The notes under the pieces were generated by a model. The model saw only the letters and a list, made by a program, of their open reading frames with translations. It searched no databases and was not told the origin of the DNA. The translations under genes were made by a program, and so were the position numbers. Below are positions 1 to 10,499 of a stretch of 64,000 nt of DNA, one piece after another (within the stretch, counting starts at the first letter, position 1; every line of letters begins with the position of its first letter). Source of the stretch: Mixophyes australis (lineage: Eukaryota > Chordata > Amphibia > Anura > Limnodynastidae); NCBI GenBank assembly GCA_036250195.1, contig JAVHZZ010000010.1, forward strand, positions 80,893,257 to 80,957,256, given 5' to 3'.

Positions 1-221
1 ATATTGTGGGCTGTTTCTCTACTTTTCGCCTGAATCCACATTATGAAGACTGAACCCTACTTTGATTTAGCCTGCCACCTTCTCAGTCCTTGAAGTATTC
101 ATAGGGATACTGGCAGACAAGACATCTCCCTCATTCCGGCAACTGCTCCATAAGCACACACATCTCTAACACCCTCTCTCACAGAGTAGCATCCAGCTCC
201 AGCTCCCCTTCCTCTGCTTGG

Positions 222-596
222 GACTGCTCCCCACTTATGGAATTCCCTACCACGCTAAATCACACTTTCCCACAGCCTTCAAATATTTAGACGCTCTTTG
301 AAAACCCATCTCTTTTTTAGAGGCGACCTTATCCTCGATAACACTATTCACACTAATGCACCCTCACAACTATCCCAATCTCCAGTCTGAAACACATTTA
401 CTTCACTTCTTTCAGCTGTGCTCTCTTACACTTAGACTGTAAGCTCTCTAATGAGCAGGGTCCTCCATACCCTTTGTTTGCAGGTCTGCATTTATTTTGT
501 CTACCTTGTATGTCCCTGCCTTATGTATGTACTGTTTTCCCTACTGTACGGCGCTGCGGAGCACTGTGGCAGCTTACAAATCTACGATAATAATAT
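222..596 (+). mobile_element. L2-like LINE, 3' end fragment
   Basis: This stretch matches the end of the longer LINE copy at 35.8-37.0 kb. Both share the last RT-ORF codons (reading like APHLWNSLP), the block 'ctttgaaaacccatctc', and the untranslated tail with 'gtacggcgctgcgga' just before an AT-rich end. The short open frame at 451-750 lies in this tail and is not a gene. Confidence 0.7.
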
Positions 597-2040
597 TAAT
601 TGGGGTCTCTGCAGGGTTTACTCTAGAATTCTGATGCTTTGTAGCATATATTGCATTTCCCCCCTAAAGACCCAGGACCTCCCTCCTCCTCCTGGGTCCT
701 GGTGCAAACTGCCTCCTCCAACTGCCATTCCCTCTCCACAAAGGTTCTGATCCTCCCATACCAGCCTTGTTACTAAGTAACCCTCCTGCTGTGTCTCCTC
801 TGGGTCCCCGTGCCAAGCCACACATTCCCTGTGCCCCGGAAGGCGCCAACAACAACACTGGAGGGGGTGTGAAAGACTTATTCACAACTACTAATATATC
901 TTCTCATTCTAAACACCAGACAAACATCTTGATGGACTACTTCTTCAATAAGTAATTATTTTGCTTACATGGGATCCTACAGGAATTCATGCTGGATTGG
1001 GGAATACAATATGTAGCCAAATTTTGGAGAGCCTTATGTTAGAGATTTCTATTTTTCTAATTATTGTTTCGACTATTATCCACAATGCAATAGCCAGACC
1101 AAATTTATGGAGCAATATTTGAGGTTCAAAATTACACCAGAATGTCTGATTTCATTTGATTGGTTAAGTTTGCACACGGAAATCACTCATAAATCATGAC
1201 TCCAACGGCAAAACACTCTTTTCAAGGCATATGGCACTTATTCAAAACTTCTGAATCCATTCCCTTCTTTCTCTGGTATACAGCAGCCAATAACATCATA
1301 ACTAATCTTCTCACTACTTACCATCAAAAGCAAGCAGTTGGTAAACACAGCATAATAATACAGGGGATAGGAGCGCTAGTATATAAAATCAGTTTATTAC
1401 TAAATTATCACAGCATAAAATCATATGTAGTATATACAGAAATGCATATCAAAGTGTACAAATGGAGCCCGGTATGGAAAATATAATAGATATAATAAAA
1501 CAATGCACATATAAGAATGGATACATATGTAAACCCAGAGATGGCAATATAGGGAGAGGAAAAAGTTCCTGATGAATAAAGGAAAGAAAAATTCCTGGAT
1601 AGAGTAATTGTCAGATGTTAAGTGATATACACTCATTTAGTATTCAATTCTCCTTCTATTTCACATCAGGGATATAGTTCTTACAACAAAAAAAATGGCA
1701 AAAAAGATGATTTGTATTCCAGCATAAAAAATGGTAAAAAGTTCTAATAGAGCTGTTTATAGATACAATATATATCTGTGGGATATTCACATTAATATAG
1801 AGAGATTCACTTTGGAATAACGGTCGTGTTGTCCTGATATGAGACCATTAGATATAAAAAAGGCTTGAATAAATAAGATTGTTAATGTTCTTTCCACAAT
1901 TTCAGTAGATCCTCACTTGTTATGGCTAGTATGTGCACATACATTTGTTATTTTTACTTATCTTGAGTTGTGGGTAAAACTCGTCCCCATCAAAAAGCAA
2001 TCCACACGCAAAAGAGTCCTATTTCCTGATTATGTCAAAA
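597..2040. other. Unassigned AT-rich sequence
   Basis: No coding region, splice pattern or clear repeat boundary was recognised. The short open frames here look like chance. Confidence 0.5.
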
Positions 2041-2044
2041 GTGG

Positions 2045-2105
2045 GTGTCAGCTAACGCGTTTCTCCGCCCCTAGGTGGCGGTTTCATCAGAGGTCACATC
2101 AGTAA
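2045..2105. repeat. Fragment of a dispersed repeat (acgcgtttc / tcatcag motif)
   Basis: The arrangement 'taacgcgtttct...cccct...tcatcag' recurs at 32791-32830 with a different centre. It is probably one dispersed repeat family; the boundaries are not defined. Confidence 0.35.
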
Positions 2106-2261
2106 ACACAGCAGACCTGTCCCTCAGCTAAGATCGGAGGTTTAGCTTTGTACCAGGAATATCAAACAAATGGTTTGTACTTTCAAATTTGCTCCCAGAT
2201 TAATTGATCCATTTTAAAAGTGAATCAAGTAGTTTTTCATTTTTAATCTTCTTTGAATATA

Positions 2262-2472
2262 CAGGGTGATTCAAAAGTCGCAGTACACCTTTTTATTTCA
2301 AAAACTCTACAGGAATTGGGCCGATTGGCCGATTTCAAGATGGCGCCCATTTTTGGTACATACCGTAAAAGATAGACCACGTCACCCATACCTTACTGGA
2401 GTATTCAGGTTTCCCAATTTCCTGTAGAGTTTTTGAAATAAAAGGGTGTACTGCGACTTTTGAATCACCCTG
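2262..2472. mobile_element. Tc1/mariner-type MITE
   Basis: The 211-bp element starts CAGGGTGATTCAAAAGTC and ends with its reverse complement. Terminal inverted repeats run about 60 bp, with a short unique centre. It is flanked by TA on each side (2260-2261 and 2473-2474), the target duplication expected for Tc1/mariner. It has no coding capacity. Confidence 0.85.
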
Positions 2473-2906
2473 TACATGTTTTTCACATTTCTTTGATTAA
2501 TCACTGTTGATGGTCAGCAAGAAAATCAAATCAAAATTTATCAGATACAGAATATCTAGTGGAAAACTTCAGTATCTAGTGGATTGCAAGGCTCATTATT
2601 GGATTAAGGCTGTACGCAAGTAGATCTGGCATCATAAATGAGTATTGTCTAGTACAACTGTACATAGCAAACCATATGTTATTCAGGGTATTTTTTCAGG
2701 CAAAGATTACTTTTTTGTTATGTACCATAATTAGCTATATTTACAAAGAATGATTGTAAATTTAACAGAGAAGCCATTTGATGAAACACATAGTTATATT
2801 ATTGTTGAACCTGGTGGTAAGTATATGTGAATTAGACAGGGAGGAAAAATAACAAATATTCTGCTAAAGAAAGATGATTTCTGCTATTTTGTGAATACAA
2901 CTCTAT

Positions 2907-3084
2907 GAGCTAGATTTACTAAGCAGCGGGTTTAAAAAAAAAGTGGGGATGTTGCCTATAGCAACCAATCAGATTCTAGCTGTCATTTTGTAGAAAGTAC
3001 TAAATAAATGAAAGCTAGAATCTGATTGGTTGCTATAGGCAACAGCCCCACTTTTTCAAACCCGCAGCTTAGTAACTCTAGCTC
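2907..3084. mobile_element. Palindromic 175-bp MITE, copy 1
   Basis: This is an almost full-length inverted repeat. Each arm contains 'gcctatagcaaccaatcag', and the ends read GAGCTAGATTTACTAAG. It is flanked by TAT (2904-2906, 3085-3087). Sister copies lie at 4333-4507 and 39422-39596. Confidence 0.85.
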
Positions 3085-3446
3085 TATGTCTTTCATTTCT
3101 CCAAAATTCTATGCTGAATCCACTTTCTGTAATGACATTAGAATTCTATACAAATTAGAGGTAAGAGACAGATTCAGCTGATGTTCTTGTATCAGTGTGT
3201 AAAAACTGTTTCCTATCATTAGACTTAATTTTCTTGACCAGGAACCAGTGGTCGAAGTGGGGTGTATATGGTGGTATGCCATACTGCACTTCTCCTATTG
3301 CCCTCCATGTAAAACTATTAAATTCCAATCACTTACATTTCCATTACATTTTCCATACCACCACTTGTAAATTTTCAGTGCCAGGAACCAAAATATATTT
3401 GTCCCCCACTTTTATTACCAAGTCTAACTAGTCTCACACCAAAATT

Positions 3447-3615
3447 CAGGGCCGTAACTAGGGCCGTGCGAGAGAGGCGACTGCCCAGGGCACAATACTG
3501 AAGGGGGCACAGTTTGTGAATATTTTACGTTAATTTGATTAAAATTGAAGGCTAGAGGGGTGGCAGTTTTCCTTCTCGCCACGGGCACTAACATTTTAAA
3601 TTGCGGCTTGGCCAA
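3447..3615. mobile_element. hAT-like left-end fragment
   Basis: The sequence starts CAGGGCCGTAACTAGGGCC, resembling the termini of the CAGGGCCGG-type element at 57885. No matching right end was found, so it is either truncated or only superficially similar. Confidence 0.4.
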
Positions 3616-4329
3616 AATTGTTTACGCAACCAAATTAATGGCAGTATTTTCAAGGTACACAGTACATGCCACAGTGAATACTCATTATGCACCCAAAGAC
3701 TGCATTATCTAAATCTTGTTTGAGTCCTTATGTGGTCATAGATCAATTCCAGCTAATTTTCCTGCTCAGGGAGCAGGCAGTTTGGCATTTACACAAAGTG
3801 CAGGGTATATACTGTGTTTGAATATAATTTTTATAGCCTGCAGCTTCTAAAAAGATAGCATTTTTAGGTAATAATGATCTACTGCATTACTATATAAAAA
3901 TGTGAGTAATCTTTATAAATCCTGGATCTATTATTTTTGTTTAACATTTAATAAACAAGAGAGTTTTATGTGAATGATAGGTACCCTTCAGATACTGTAT
4001 TTTTATATTATACTTTGTGGAATCTCCGTGATGTATCTAAAAGTAACGTATTATCAGCTAAGACCTAGAACTTGTGATAATTATCTAAATTTTTGGTAGT
4101 TAACCACTGTTTTGGGCTATAGCTACTGTGATACTGACACCCGGCAGATGACAGACACAAACAACATCCTAACTCTGGCTATACACGATTCCTCCTGCCT
4201 AGTCACCGGCCAACTAGCTGACATTGGTCGCCCTACGACACAGGTTTATATACAAGAAACCCCTCACTTGAGTCTAATTACAGAATTAGACTTTGCCCTC
4301 CACTTGTGTGTGTGTTCAACCTAATAGTC
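3616..4329. other. Unassigned sequence
   Basis: AT-rich, with no recognised gene or complete repeat. Confidence 0.5.
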
Positions 4330-4332
4330 TTA

Positions 4333-4507
4333 GGGGTATATTTACTAAGCTGAGGGTTTGAAAAAGTGGAGATGTTGCCTATAGCAACCAATCAGATTCT
4401 AGCTGTCATTTTGTAGAATATACTAAATAAATGACAGCGAGAATCTGATTAGTTGCTATAGGCAACATCTCCACTTTTTCAAACCCACAGTTTAGTAAAT
4501 CTAGCCC
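4333..4507. mobile_element. Palindromic 175-bp MITE, copy 2
   Basis: Same family as 2907-3084. Ends are GGGGTATATTTACTAAG and TTTAGTAAATCTAGCCC. It is flanked by TTA (4330-4332, 4508-4510), the TWA duplication typical of PIF/Harbinger transposition. The right TTA is also the left TTA of the next element. Confidence 0.85.
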
Positions 4508-4510
4508 TTA

Positions 4511-5246
4511 GGCTAGGTACACACTAGAGCTTTTTCGTCTAATCATCATGCAATACGACCATTCATTTTGATGTCGGCTTAGTGTGTATAATTACACAAT
4601 GGTCAAAAGTTGCCCCAAAGTGGCAATTGTTGGTTCATTTGGTTGGTAATACTGTTTAATAATCTAGTTTCAATCACCTTACAATCATGTAATGTGCATA
4701 CATTTCCGATCAATCCACGACCAACTGCCGATAGTTCCTCGAGCTGCGACTCCTTTGGGGGCATGTGTATGTAAATTTCTGATGCTTGTACCTCTCCCAA
4801 GTGGTGCAATGTCTGCACATCACTCAATTGGTAATTAGGTGCTTCTAACGGTAAAGCAATAGTAGCTGTCTACTGCTTTGATGTGTATAGCTTGTCTGCT
4901 TGTTTAAGTATTTAGTTATGCAGTTGCGACGAAGAAGACGTGTTTCCTTCTCCTTTTAAGAGTTATTGGGTGGTTCTTAATGAACATGCTCTGCCCATTA
5001 TTTATATTTCTTGGAGATATTGCTACAGGGACCACATATGTCGTTTCAGTGTGTACAATCTCCAAATCTTTTAACATGACAATATAGCTGTGAAAAGTTG
5101 TTGCCCGGACGGTCCGTCTTTCGTTAATCGTTTAAAATGTTTCTAGTGTGTACGCATGAATCGCCCGAGCAATCTGACCATCAGTCATTAGTAAAATCGT
5201 TGAAGTTAACACATCAGTTGAAAAATTCTTCAGTGTGTACCTAGCC
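4511..5246. mobile_element. Harbinger-like non-autonomous element (736 bp)
   Basis: Termini are GGCTAGGTACACACT and its complement AGTGTGTACCTAGCC. TTA flanks both sides (4508-4510, 5247-5249). The left ~330 bp and right ~250 bp align by eye with the ends of the 2-kb element at 26846-28847, sharing blocks such as 'catttggttggt' and 'gtgtgtatgtaaattt'. This looks like an internal-deletion member of that family. Confidence 0.8.
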
Positions 5247-5800
5247 TTAGTCTGTAAAAACTTAACCCTGTCTGAAGCCTGTACCTGCAGACTTTCCAGG
5301 ACCTGTTACGGCTATTGGCTACTGACATAAGCTTTCAGAACAGGTAACAAAGGTCTTCACCTATAGCAGCTGCCTTTCTCGAAGAGCTTGTCATGCTCAC
5401 AGGTATTGGATGCCCACAGGTCTTAACTCTTAGCGTAGTGGAAGCTTATATGCAATACTGCAAGTAGATAGGAGGTGGTAGCCAAGATTGGAGTGGATGG
5501 TCAGAAGCAGGCCGTGGTCAGCGGTCCATAGCAGGCAGAGTAGTCAGGGACTGACCAAAGGGTCAGGGCTGTCAGCGAGCAAGGATATCCAGAAAACAAT
5601 CAGATTACAAGCAGGACCCAAAACAAGCCAGAGGTCAAAAACGGTGCATCAAACAGCAATACACTATGGAATCCAAAGGACAAAAGCAGGTCATCAACAG
5701 GAAAACTCCACACTAGAACTGTCAGGGAAGTCCTCAATACACAAATGCATCAATGAGAGGCCAGGGTGCCGGGGGGAGGGGGGGGGGGGTAATTGGCCAC
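5247..5800. other. Unassigned sequence with G-rich run
   Basis: No gene recognised. A run of G with one interruption at about 5771-5790 sits next to the broken end of the Tc1 copy. Confidence 0.4.
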
Positions 5801-6618
5801 AGGAGGTCAGGAGGGGTGTTCTTGGTCTGCAACAATGTTTAGGTGGGTTGTATGTGTCAAAGTAACATCCACGTGAAGGCCAGGATCCAAGGTTTCCCAG
5901 CAGGACATTGCCAGAGCATCACTGCTTCCGCTGGCTTCCCTTCTTCCCATAGTGCATGCTGGTTCCATCTCTTCCCCAGGTAAATGACGCACACACATTC
6001 GGCCAAGCGATGTAAAAGAAAACCTGATTCATCAGACCAGTCCACCTTCTTCACTTGCTCCATGGTCCAGTTCTGGTGCTTATGTGCCCATTATAGGCTC
6101 TTTCCATAGACAGGGGTCAGCATGGGCACTCTGTGGCTACTCAGCCCCATAAGCAAAAAACTGTGATGTACTGTGTGTTCTGACACCTATCATAGCCAGC
6201 ATTCATGTTTTCAACAATTTGTGCTACAGTAGACCTTCTGTGGGATTGGTCCAGATGAGCTAGCCTTCGCTCCACATGCACATCAATGAGCATTGGGAGC
6301 ACATGACCTTGATGCTGGTTCACCATTTGTCCCTACTTGGACCACTTTGGTGGGTACTAACCACTGCATACTTGCAACACCCCACATGACCTTCCGTTTT
6401 GGAGATGCTCTGACTAGTCGTCTAGCCATCACAATATGGCCCTTGTCAAAGTCGCTCAGATCCTTACACTTGCCCATTTTTCCTGATCCAACAACTTCAA
6501 AACTGACTGTTCACTTGCTGCCTAATATATCCCACCCCTTGACAGGTGCCATTGTAATGAAATAATCAATGTTATCCTCTTCAATTCTCAGTGGTTTTAA
6601 TGTTGTGGCTGGTCGGTG
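5801..6618 (-). pseudogene. Tc1-like transposase, N-terminal half, frameshifted
   Basis: Read on the minus strand, the element begins with a terminal repeat CACCGACCAGCCACAACATT at 6618. A start codon at 6477 opens MGKCKDLSDFDKG, typical of a widespread vertebrate Tc1 family. The reading then shifts frame several times through a helix-turn-helix region (6141-6477) to the WSDES motif holding the first catalytic Asp (~6030) and RLPGEE (~5975). It stops near 5805. The C-terminal catalytic half, with the second Asp and the third acidic residue, and the other terminus are missing. The copy cannot encode an active enzyme. Confidence 0.85.
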
Positions 6619-7051
6619 TAACAGTCTACAACTTAACACGTTGGCACAGAACAAAGAACTGTGTCTAACTACTCACAGGTATATGATGACATTTATCTGT
6701 ACATCTGCACCTACACAGAAATGTAATTTCCTATGTAAGGGCAAGGTTGTTGTGATTCTTGCTGAAGAATATTATATGATTCCTACACAAAGAGCATTTT
6801 AACAAATCATATTATGTTATGTCTGGGTTTACTTAACAGCTTAGATGAACGTTTCTGATCCTTTTGTATAATGTATCCCATTATGAAAGTGTAGAAATGT
6901 ATTCCAAGTGTCCCTGAATGTGTGAACATGTTTGCTAAGTAACTCTTTATGAATTTTAATGTCTAAAATAATATCCTTATTTTGTTTTCAATATGTTTTA
7001 TAACTTGTTTATTAAACTGTTATTTTGATTTTAATTTAACTGGTGAAATAT
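6619..7051. other. Unassigned AT-rich sequence
   Basis: No gene or bounded repeat seen. Confidence 0.5.
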
Positions 7052-7059
7052 GTCTGATG

Positions 7060-7206
7060 CAGAGTCGGAACTAACGAGCTGTGGGCTCTGATGCGGGGAG
7101 GAGGGAACCCGGGTCCACAGCTCGCTAGTTCCCAGTGCAGCGGGCCCCATAATCTCCATGGGTCCCGTTGCACCACACCTACTGCACAATGATACTTCCG
7201 CCACTG
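7060..7206. mobile_element. hAT-type MITE (147 bp)
   Basis: Ends are CAGAGTCGGAACT and ACTTCCGCCACTG. It is flanked by 8-bp duplications differing at one base: gtctgatg (7052-7059) and gtttgatg (7207-7214). Same family as 38745-38894, sharing internal 'gcgagctgtgggc'- and 'ctccatgggyccc'-like blocks. Confidence 0.75.
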
Positions 7207-7887
7207 GTTTGATGTAACCTTTGGGGTATATGTACCACAGCTTGAGAACTCCTTGGTTAAGTCCAGTGACCATGTATTTTAGAGTTAAAAAAGCTATAAA
7301 GCCATGAGAAGATTTACTAAACACAACTGAGATCCCAGTGTGTTATACCAATCACATTCATTTACTTTTTGTTAAATACAAGCTATGGATTAGAAAATGC
7401 TTGTTGTACTAACGTCAGTAACAACTCAATATGAGTTAATGAGAGTCCATAACTCTCAGATGTCTTTCTTGCCATGCACTGCATTATCTATTTGTTTCCT
7501 AAATTGATTATAATAGCACACAGTTATGAAACTACAAACGCCCAGTGTAAACGGCCTTTTGTCACATGATTAACGTACCTGCAATGACTGGTAAGCACAG
7601 ATCTCGCTGACCAACATGCCATCTGCAGAAGGGCAAAGATTACATCTTCTTATGGGAGGAGATGGTGATTGAGCGTACCCCTTGCTAATTGTCAATTAGT
7701 CACAGTCGTGTGCTTAATTGTGCATCAAAGTGAAAAAACAAGATTTTATTTTGCTGGTCAGAATTATTTAAATGAGTCAGCAGTAGGAGAAGGCACATTT
7801 AAGGCGGCCCTCTCCAGGTTTATGGGTAAGCACACAGCTTTTTCTTCCCTGCACGAGGACTTGAATTTTCCAGGTGATCAGAGATGC
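7207..7887. other. Unassigned sequence left of the hAT cluster
   Basis: No gene recognised. An open frame running into the hAT left end (7669-8106) crosses the element border and is judged spurious. Confidence 0.5.
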
Positions 7888-7895
7888 ATAAAAAC

Positions 7896-8100
7896 TAGAG
7901 ATGGGCGGGTCCGGTTCTCCGAGAACCGAACCCACCCGAACTTTGGGTATCCGAGTACCGAGCTGAGCAGCTCGGTACTCTCCCGCCCATTCCGAATCCA
8001 AATCGAGGCCGAACGTCATTGTGACGTCGTCGAATCTCGGGGCTCGGTTCTCGCGATACTTCAACTTTATAAATACACGCCTCCACAGCAATCCATCGCC
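7896..8100 (+). promoter_or_regulatory. hAT left end: hairpins and candidate promoter
   Basis: The subterminal region holds ggttctccgagaacc and a 13-bp-arm hairpin gagtaccgagctg/cagctcggtactc. These could be transposase-binding structures. A CRE-like TGACGTC (8022) and a TATA-like tttataaata (8066) follow, about 1 kb upstream of the ORF. Promoter function is inferred. In the other two copies the CRE-like site reads TGACGTTG (near 11487 and 15051), with TATA-like motifs at 11530 and 15094. Confidence 0.45.
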
Positions 8101-8243
8101 ATTTGACAGAGGGAGAGAGCAGGGTGTAGTCATAGGCTAATTAGAGCAGGGACAGAGAATACAATATTGTTCTTGCAATTGCTCTAACCAAAATCGCTAG
8201 TGCAGAGAGGAGGATAGAGGTTTATTATTTTTTCTTCATATTT

Positions 8244-9060
8244 GGCACTCCCCAGCGCTTTTGGGGTGTCCCCCATAATTGTGCATTAATATTTCTGGCT
8301 ATCAAAAGTCATATCTGTCAGCAGTATCTACTAAATAATTTGTAGCACACCTCAGTGCTTTTGGGGTGTCCTCCCTAATTGTGCATTAATATTTCTGGCT
8401 GTCAAAAGTCATATCTGTCAGCAGTATCTACTAAATAATTTTTAGCACTCCTCAGTGTTTTTGGGGTGTCCTCCCTAATTGTGCATTAATATTTCTGGCT
8501 GTCAAAAGTCATATCTGTCAGCAGTATCTACTAAATAATTTTTAGCACTCCTCAGTGTTTTTGGGGTGTCCTCCCTAATTGTGCATTAATATTTCTGGCT
8601 GTCAAAAGTCATATCTGTCAGCAGTATCTACTAAATAATTTTTAGCACTCCTCAGTGTTTTTGGGGTGTCCTCCCTAATTGTGCATTAATATTTCTGGCT
8701 GTCAAAAGTCATATCTGTCAGCAGTATCTACTAAATAATTTTTAGCACTCCTCAGTGTTTTTGGGGTGTCCTCCCTAATTGTGCATTAATATTTCTGGCT
8801 GTCAAAAGTCATATCTGTCAGCAGTATCTACTAAATAATTTTTAGCACTCCTCAGTGTTTTTGGGGTGTCCTCCCTAATTGTGCATTAATATTTCTGGCT
8901 GTCAAAAGTCATATCTGTCAGCAGTATCTACTAAATAATTTTTAGCACTCCTCAGTGCTTTTGGGGTGTCCTCCCTAATTGTGCATTAATATTTCTGGCT
9001 GTCAAAAGTCATAACTGTCAGCAGAATCTACTAAATAATTTTTAGCACTCCCCAGTGGTT
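8244..9060 (+). repeat. 100-bp tandem array, 8 units (copy A)
   Basis: The anchor ttggggtgtc recurs exactly every 100 bp from 8261 to 8961. Units are nearly identical and the last is followed by a partial unit. There is no open frame through the array (100 is not a multiple of 3), so it is a noncoding satellite-like segment inside the transposon. Confidence 0.95.
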
Positions 9061-9070
9061 TGCGCTCAGA

Positions 9071-9730
9071 ATGGATTCAAAGCAGTCCACATATGATCTA
9101 AATGAGCAACCAGGTTCTGTCACCAGTCCTGATGTTAGTGTTCCCAGTACGTCATCTGGCCAAGGCGATGTCAAACAACAGAGTGTTTTCAAATTAGTGC
9201 AAAAAACAAAAACCAAAAAAAAATTTACTGTATTGAAGCGAAAAAGAAGTGTAACTGAGCAAAAGTTAAGTGACGATAAAAAAAAAATTGCAAGCATGCC
9301 ATTCTACACACGCAGTGGCAAAGAGAGAATGAGGCCTTCACCTTTGGCTATTAGTGGCAGATCCCAAAAAGTTACCCAGCCTACAATTGGTGCACAACTA
9401 CTGTTACGCGTCAAAGCCGAGCTGCAAGATAACAGTGAGGCATTACAGGAGAATATTTGCTCTGATTCACAAATGACAACAATCCCTGTGGAGAGTCCAT
9501 CCAACAGTGGGATGTCTAATCGTGAGCATTCTGCTGATGTGTGCCTTAATAGCCCGAGTGTAGCCGGTGATACCCAAATTGAGGATGCCACTTTGGAATT
9601 AGAAGAGGATGAGGGGGAGATTTGTGTAGGCGACGAGGGCGCTAATGATGATGTTGATGATTATGATGCAGCCAGATACCAAATTGCCTTTCTCAATTTC
9701 TATTTATATTCTAGATTATATAACGGCTGA
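9071..9730 (+). CDS. hAT-borne 219-aa ORF, unknown function (copy A)
   Basis: An intact ATG-to-TGA frame starting MDSKQSTYDLNEQ. Residues ~1-35 are Ser/Thr-rich. Residues ~38-75 are strongly basic (KTKTKKK, KRKRS, DDKKK), resembling a nuclear localisation signal. Residues ~170-200 are strongly acidic (EEDEGE, DDVDDYD). The last ~17 residues are translated from the first unit of the downstream tandem array. No BED finger, RNase H-like catalytic core or hAT dimerisation motif is visible, so it is not a standard transposase. It could be a remnant N-terminal exon, a captured host sequence or chance. Compared with the other copies, every base difference changes an amino acid, which gives no sign of purifying selection. 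Confidence 0.5.
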   Translation: MDSKQSTYDLNEQPGSVTSPDVSVPSTSSGQGDVKQQSVFKLVQKTKTKKKFTVLKRKRSVTEQKLSDDKKKIASMPFYTRSGKERMRPSPLAISGRSQKVTQPTIGAQLLLRVKAELQDNSEALQENICSDSQMTTIPVESPSNSGMSNREHSADVCLNSPSVAGDTQIEDATLELEEDEGEICVGDEGANDDVDDYDAARYQIAFLNFYLYSRLYNG

Positions 9731-10100
9731 ATAGTTTTCTATTTTACTCCTAGTGGAGAGAGGATCTGATGCAGACAGATACCAAACTGCCTTTGTCCAT
9801 TTCAATTTATATTGTACAGTATATAACGGCTGAATTTATTAGTATTTTATACAAGTGGAGGGTGGCCTAGAGAGACAAAAACCAAACTGGCTTTCTCCAT
9901 GTCAATTAATATTGTACAGTCTATAACGGCTGGATTTTTTGGTATTTTATACAAGTGGAGGGGGGCCTAGAGAGACAGAAACCAAACTGGCTTTCTCCAT
10001 GTCAATTAATATTGTACAGTCTATAATGGCTGAATTTTTTGTTTTTTTAAAAAAGTGGAGGGGGGCCTATAGAGACAGAAAGCAAACTGTCTTTTTCGAT
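9665..10100 (+). repeat. Second tandem array, ~100-bp period (copy A)
   Basis: The motif ccaaac(t/a)g recurs at about 9680, 9782, 9882, 9982 and 10082, giving spacings of 103, 100, 100 and 100 bp. Each unit also holds tataacggctg and gtggagrg. The sequence is unrelated by eye to the upstream 100-bp array, but the period is the same. Confidence 0.8.
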
Positions 10101-10344
10101 TTCTTTACATATTTAACTATAAGTGTAGGGTGTAATATACATTCAAAGACGATGGCTGCATTGCCAATATGCATAGATGGAGAGGAAGACAATCTGTTTT
10201 GTGTGTAGAATAAATGAAGGCCTACCAACGAAGAATTAAACAGTTTTTTTGGATGATTTATTACCTCAACAATTAGATTACTTATCTCTAAAACAGTTGG
10301 AGCACTAAATTGGGTTATTTTAGGCACAAAAACATGTATTTTCC

Positions 10345-10499
10345 AACAAAATAGCAAAACAAAACCAAACAAAACCAAAACCAAAACCAAAACACGCAAT
10401 GGCGGTTTTGCAAAACCAAAACCAAAACCAAAACACAACGGTAATCCAGATCCAAAACCGAATCCAAAACCAAAACACGGGGGTCAGTGACCATCTCTA
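10345..10499 (+). repeat. CCAAAA hexamer-rich right end of hAT copy A
   Basis: The right subterminal 150 bp is built of imperfect CCAAAA repeats around a short hairpin (ggcggttttgcaaaacc). It resembles the repeated subterminal motifs that hAT transposases bind. The same segment occurs in the other two copies. Confidence 0.65.

Larger units (their letters stand above)
7896..10499 (+). mobile_element. hAT-type element, copy A (2604 bp)
   Basis: Termini are TAGAGATGG and CCATCTCTA. A perfect 8-bp duplication ATAAAAAC flanks both sides (7888-7895, 10500-10507), which identifies hAT-superfamily transposition. Order: GC-rich left end with nested hairpins, TATA-like tttataaata at 8066, eight 100-bp repeats, a 219-codon ORF, a second ~100-bp array, an AATAAA at 10209, then a right end rich in CCAAAA hexamers. 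No transposase domain was found, so it is presumably moved in trans. This copy is an original insertion, because its flanks match each other. Confidence 0.9.

Noticed and set aside
7669..8133. Overlapping frames of 145 and 118 codons at the hAT left border
   Set aside because: They cross the element boundary or run through hairpin DNA. The minus-strand versions recur in all copies only because the DNA does.
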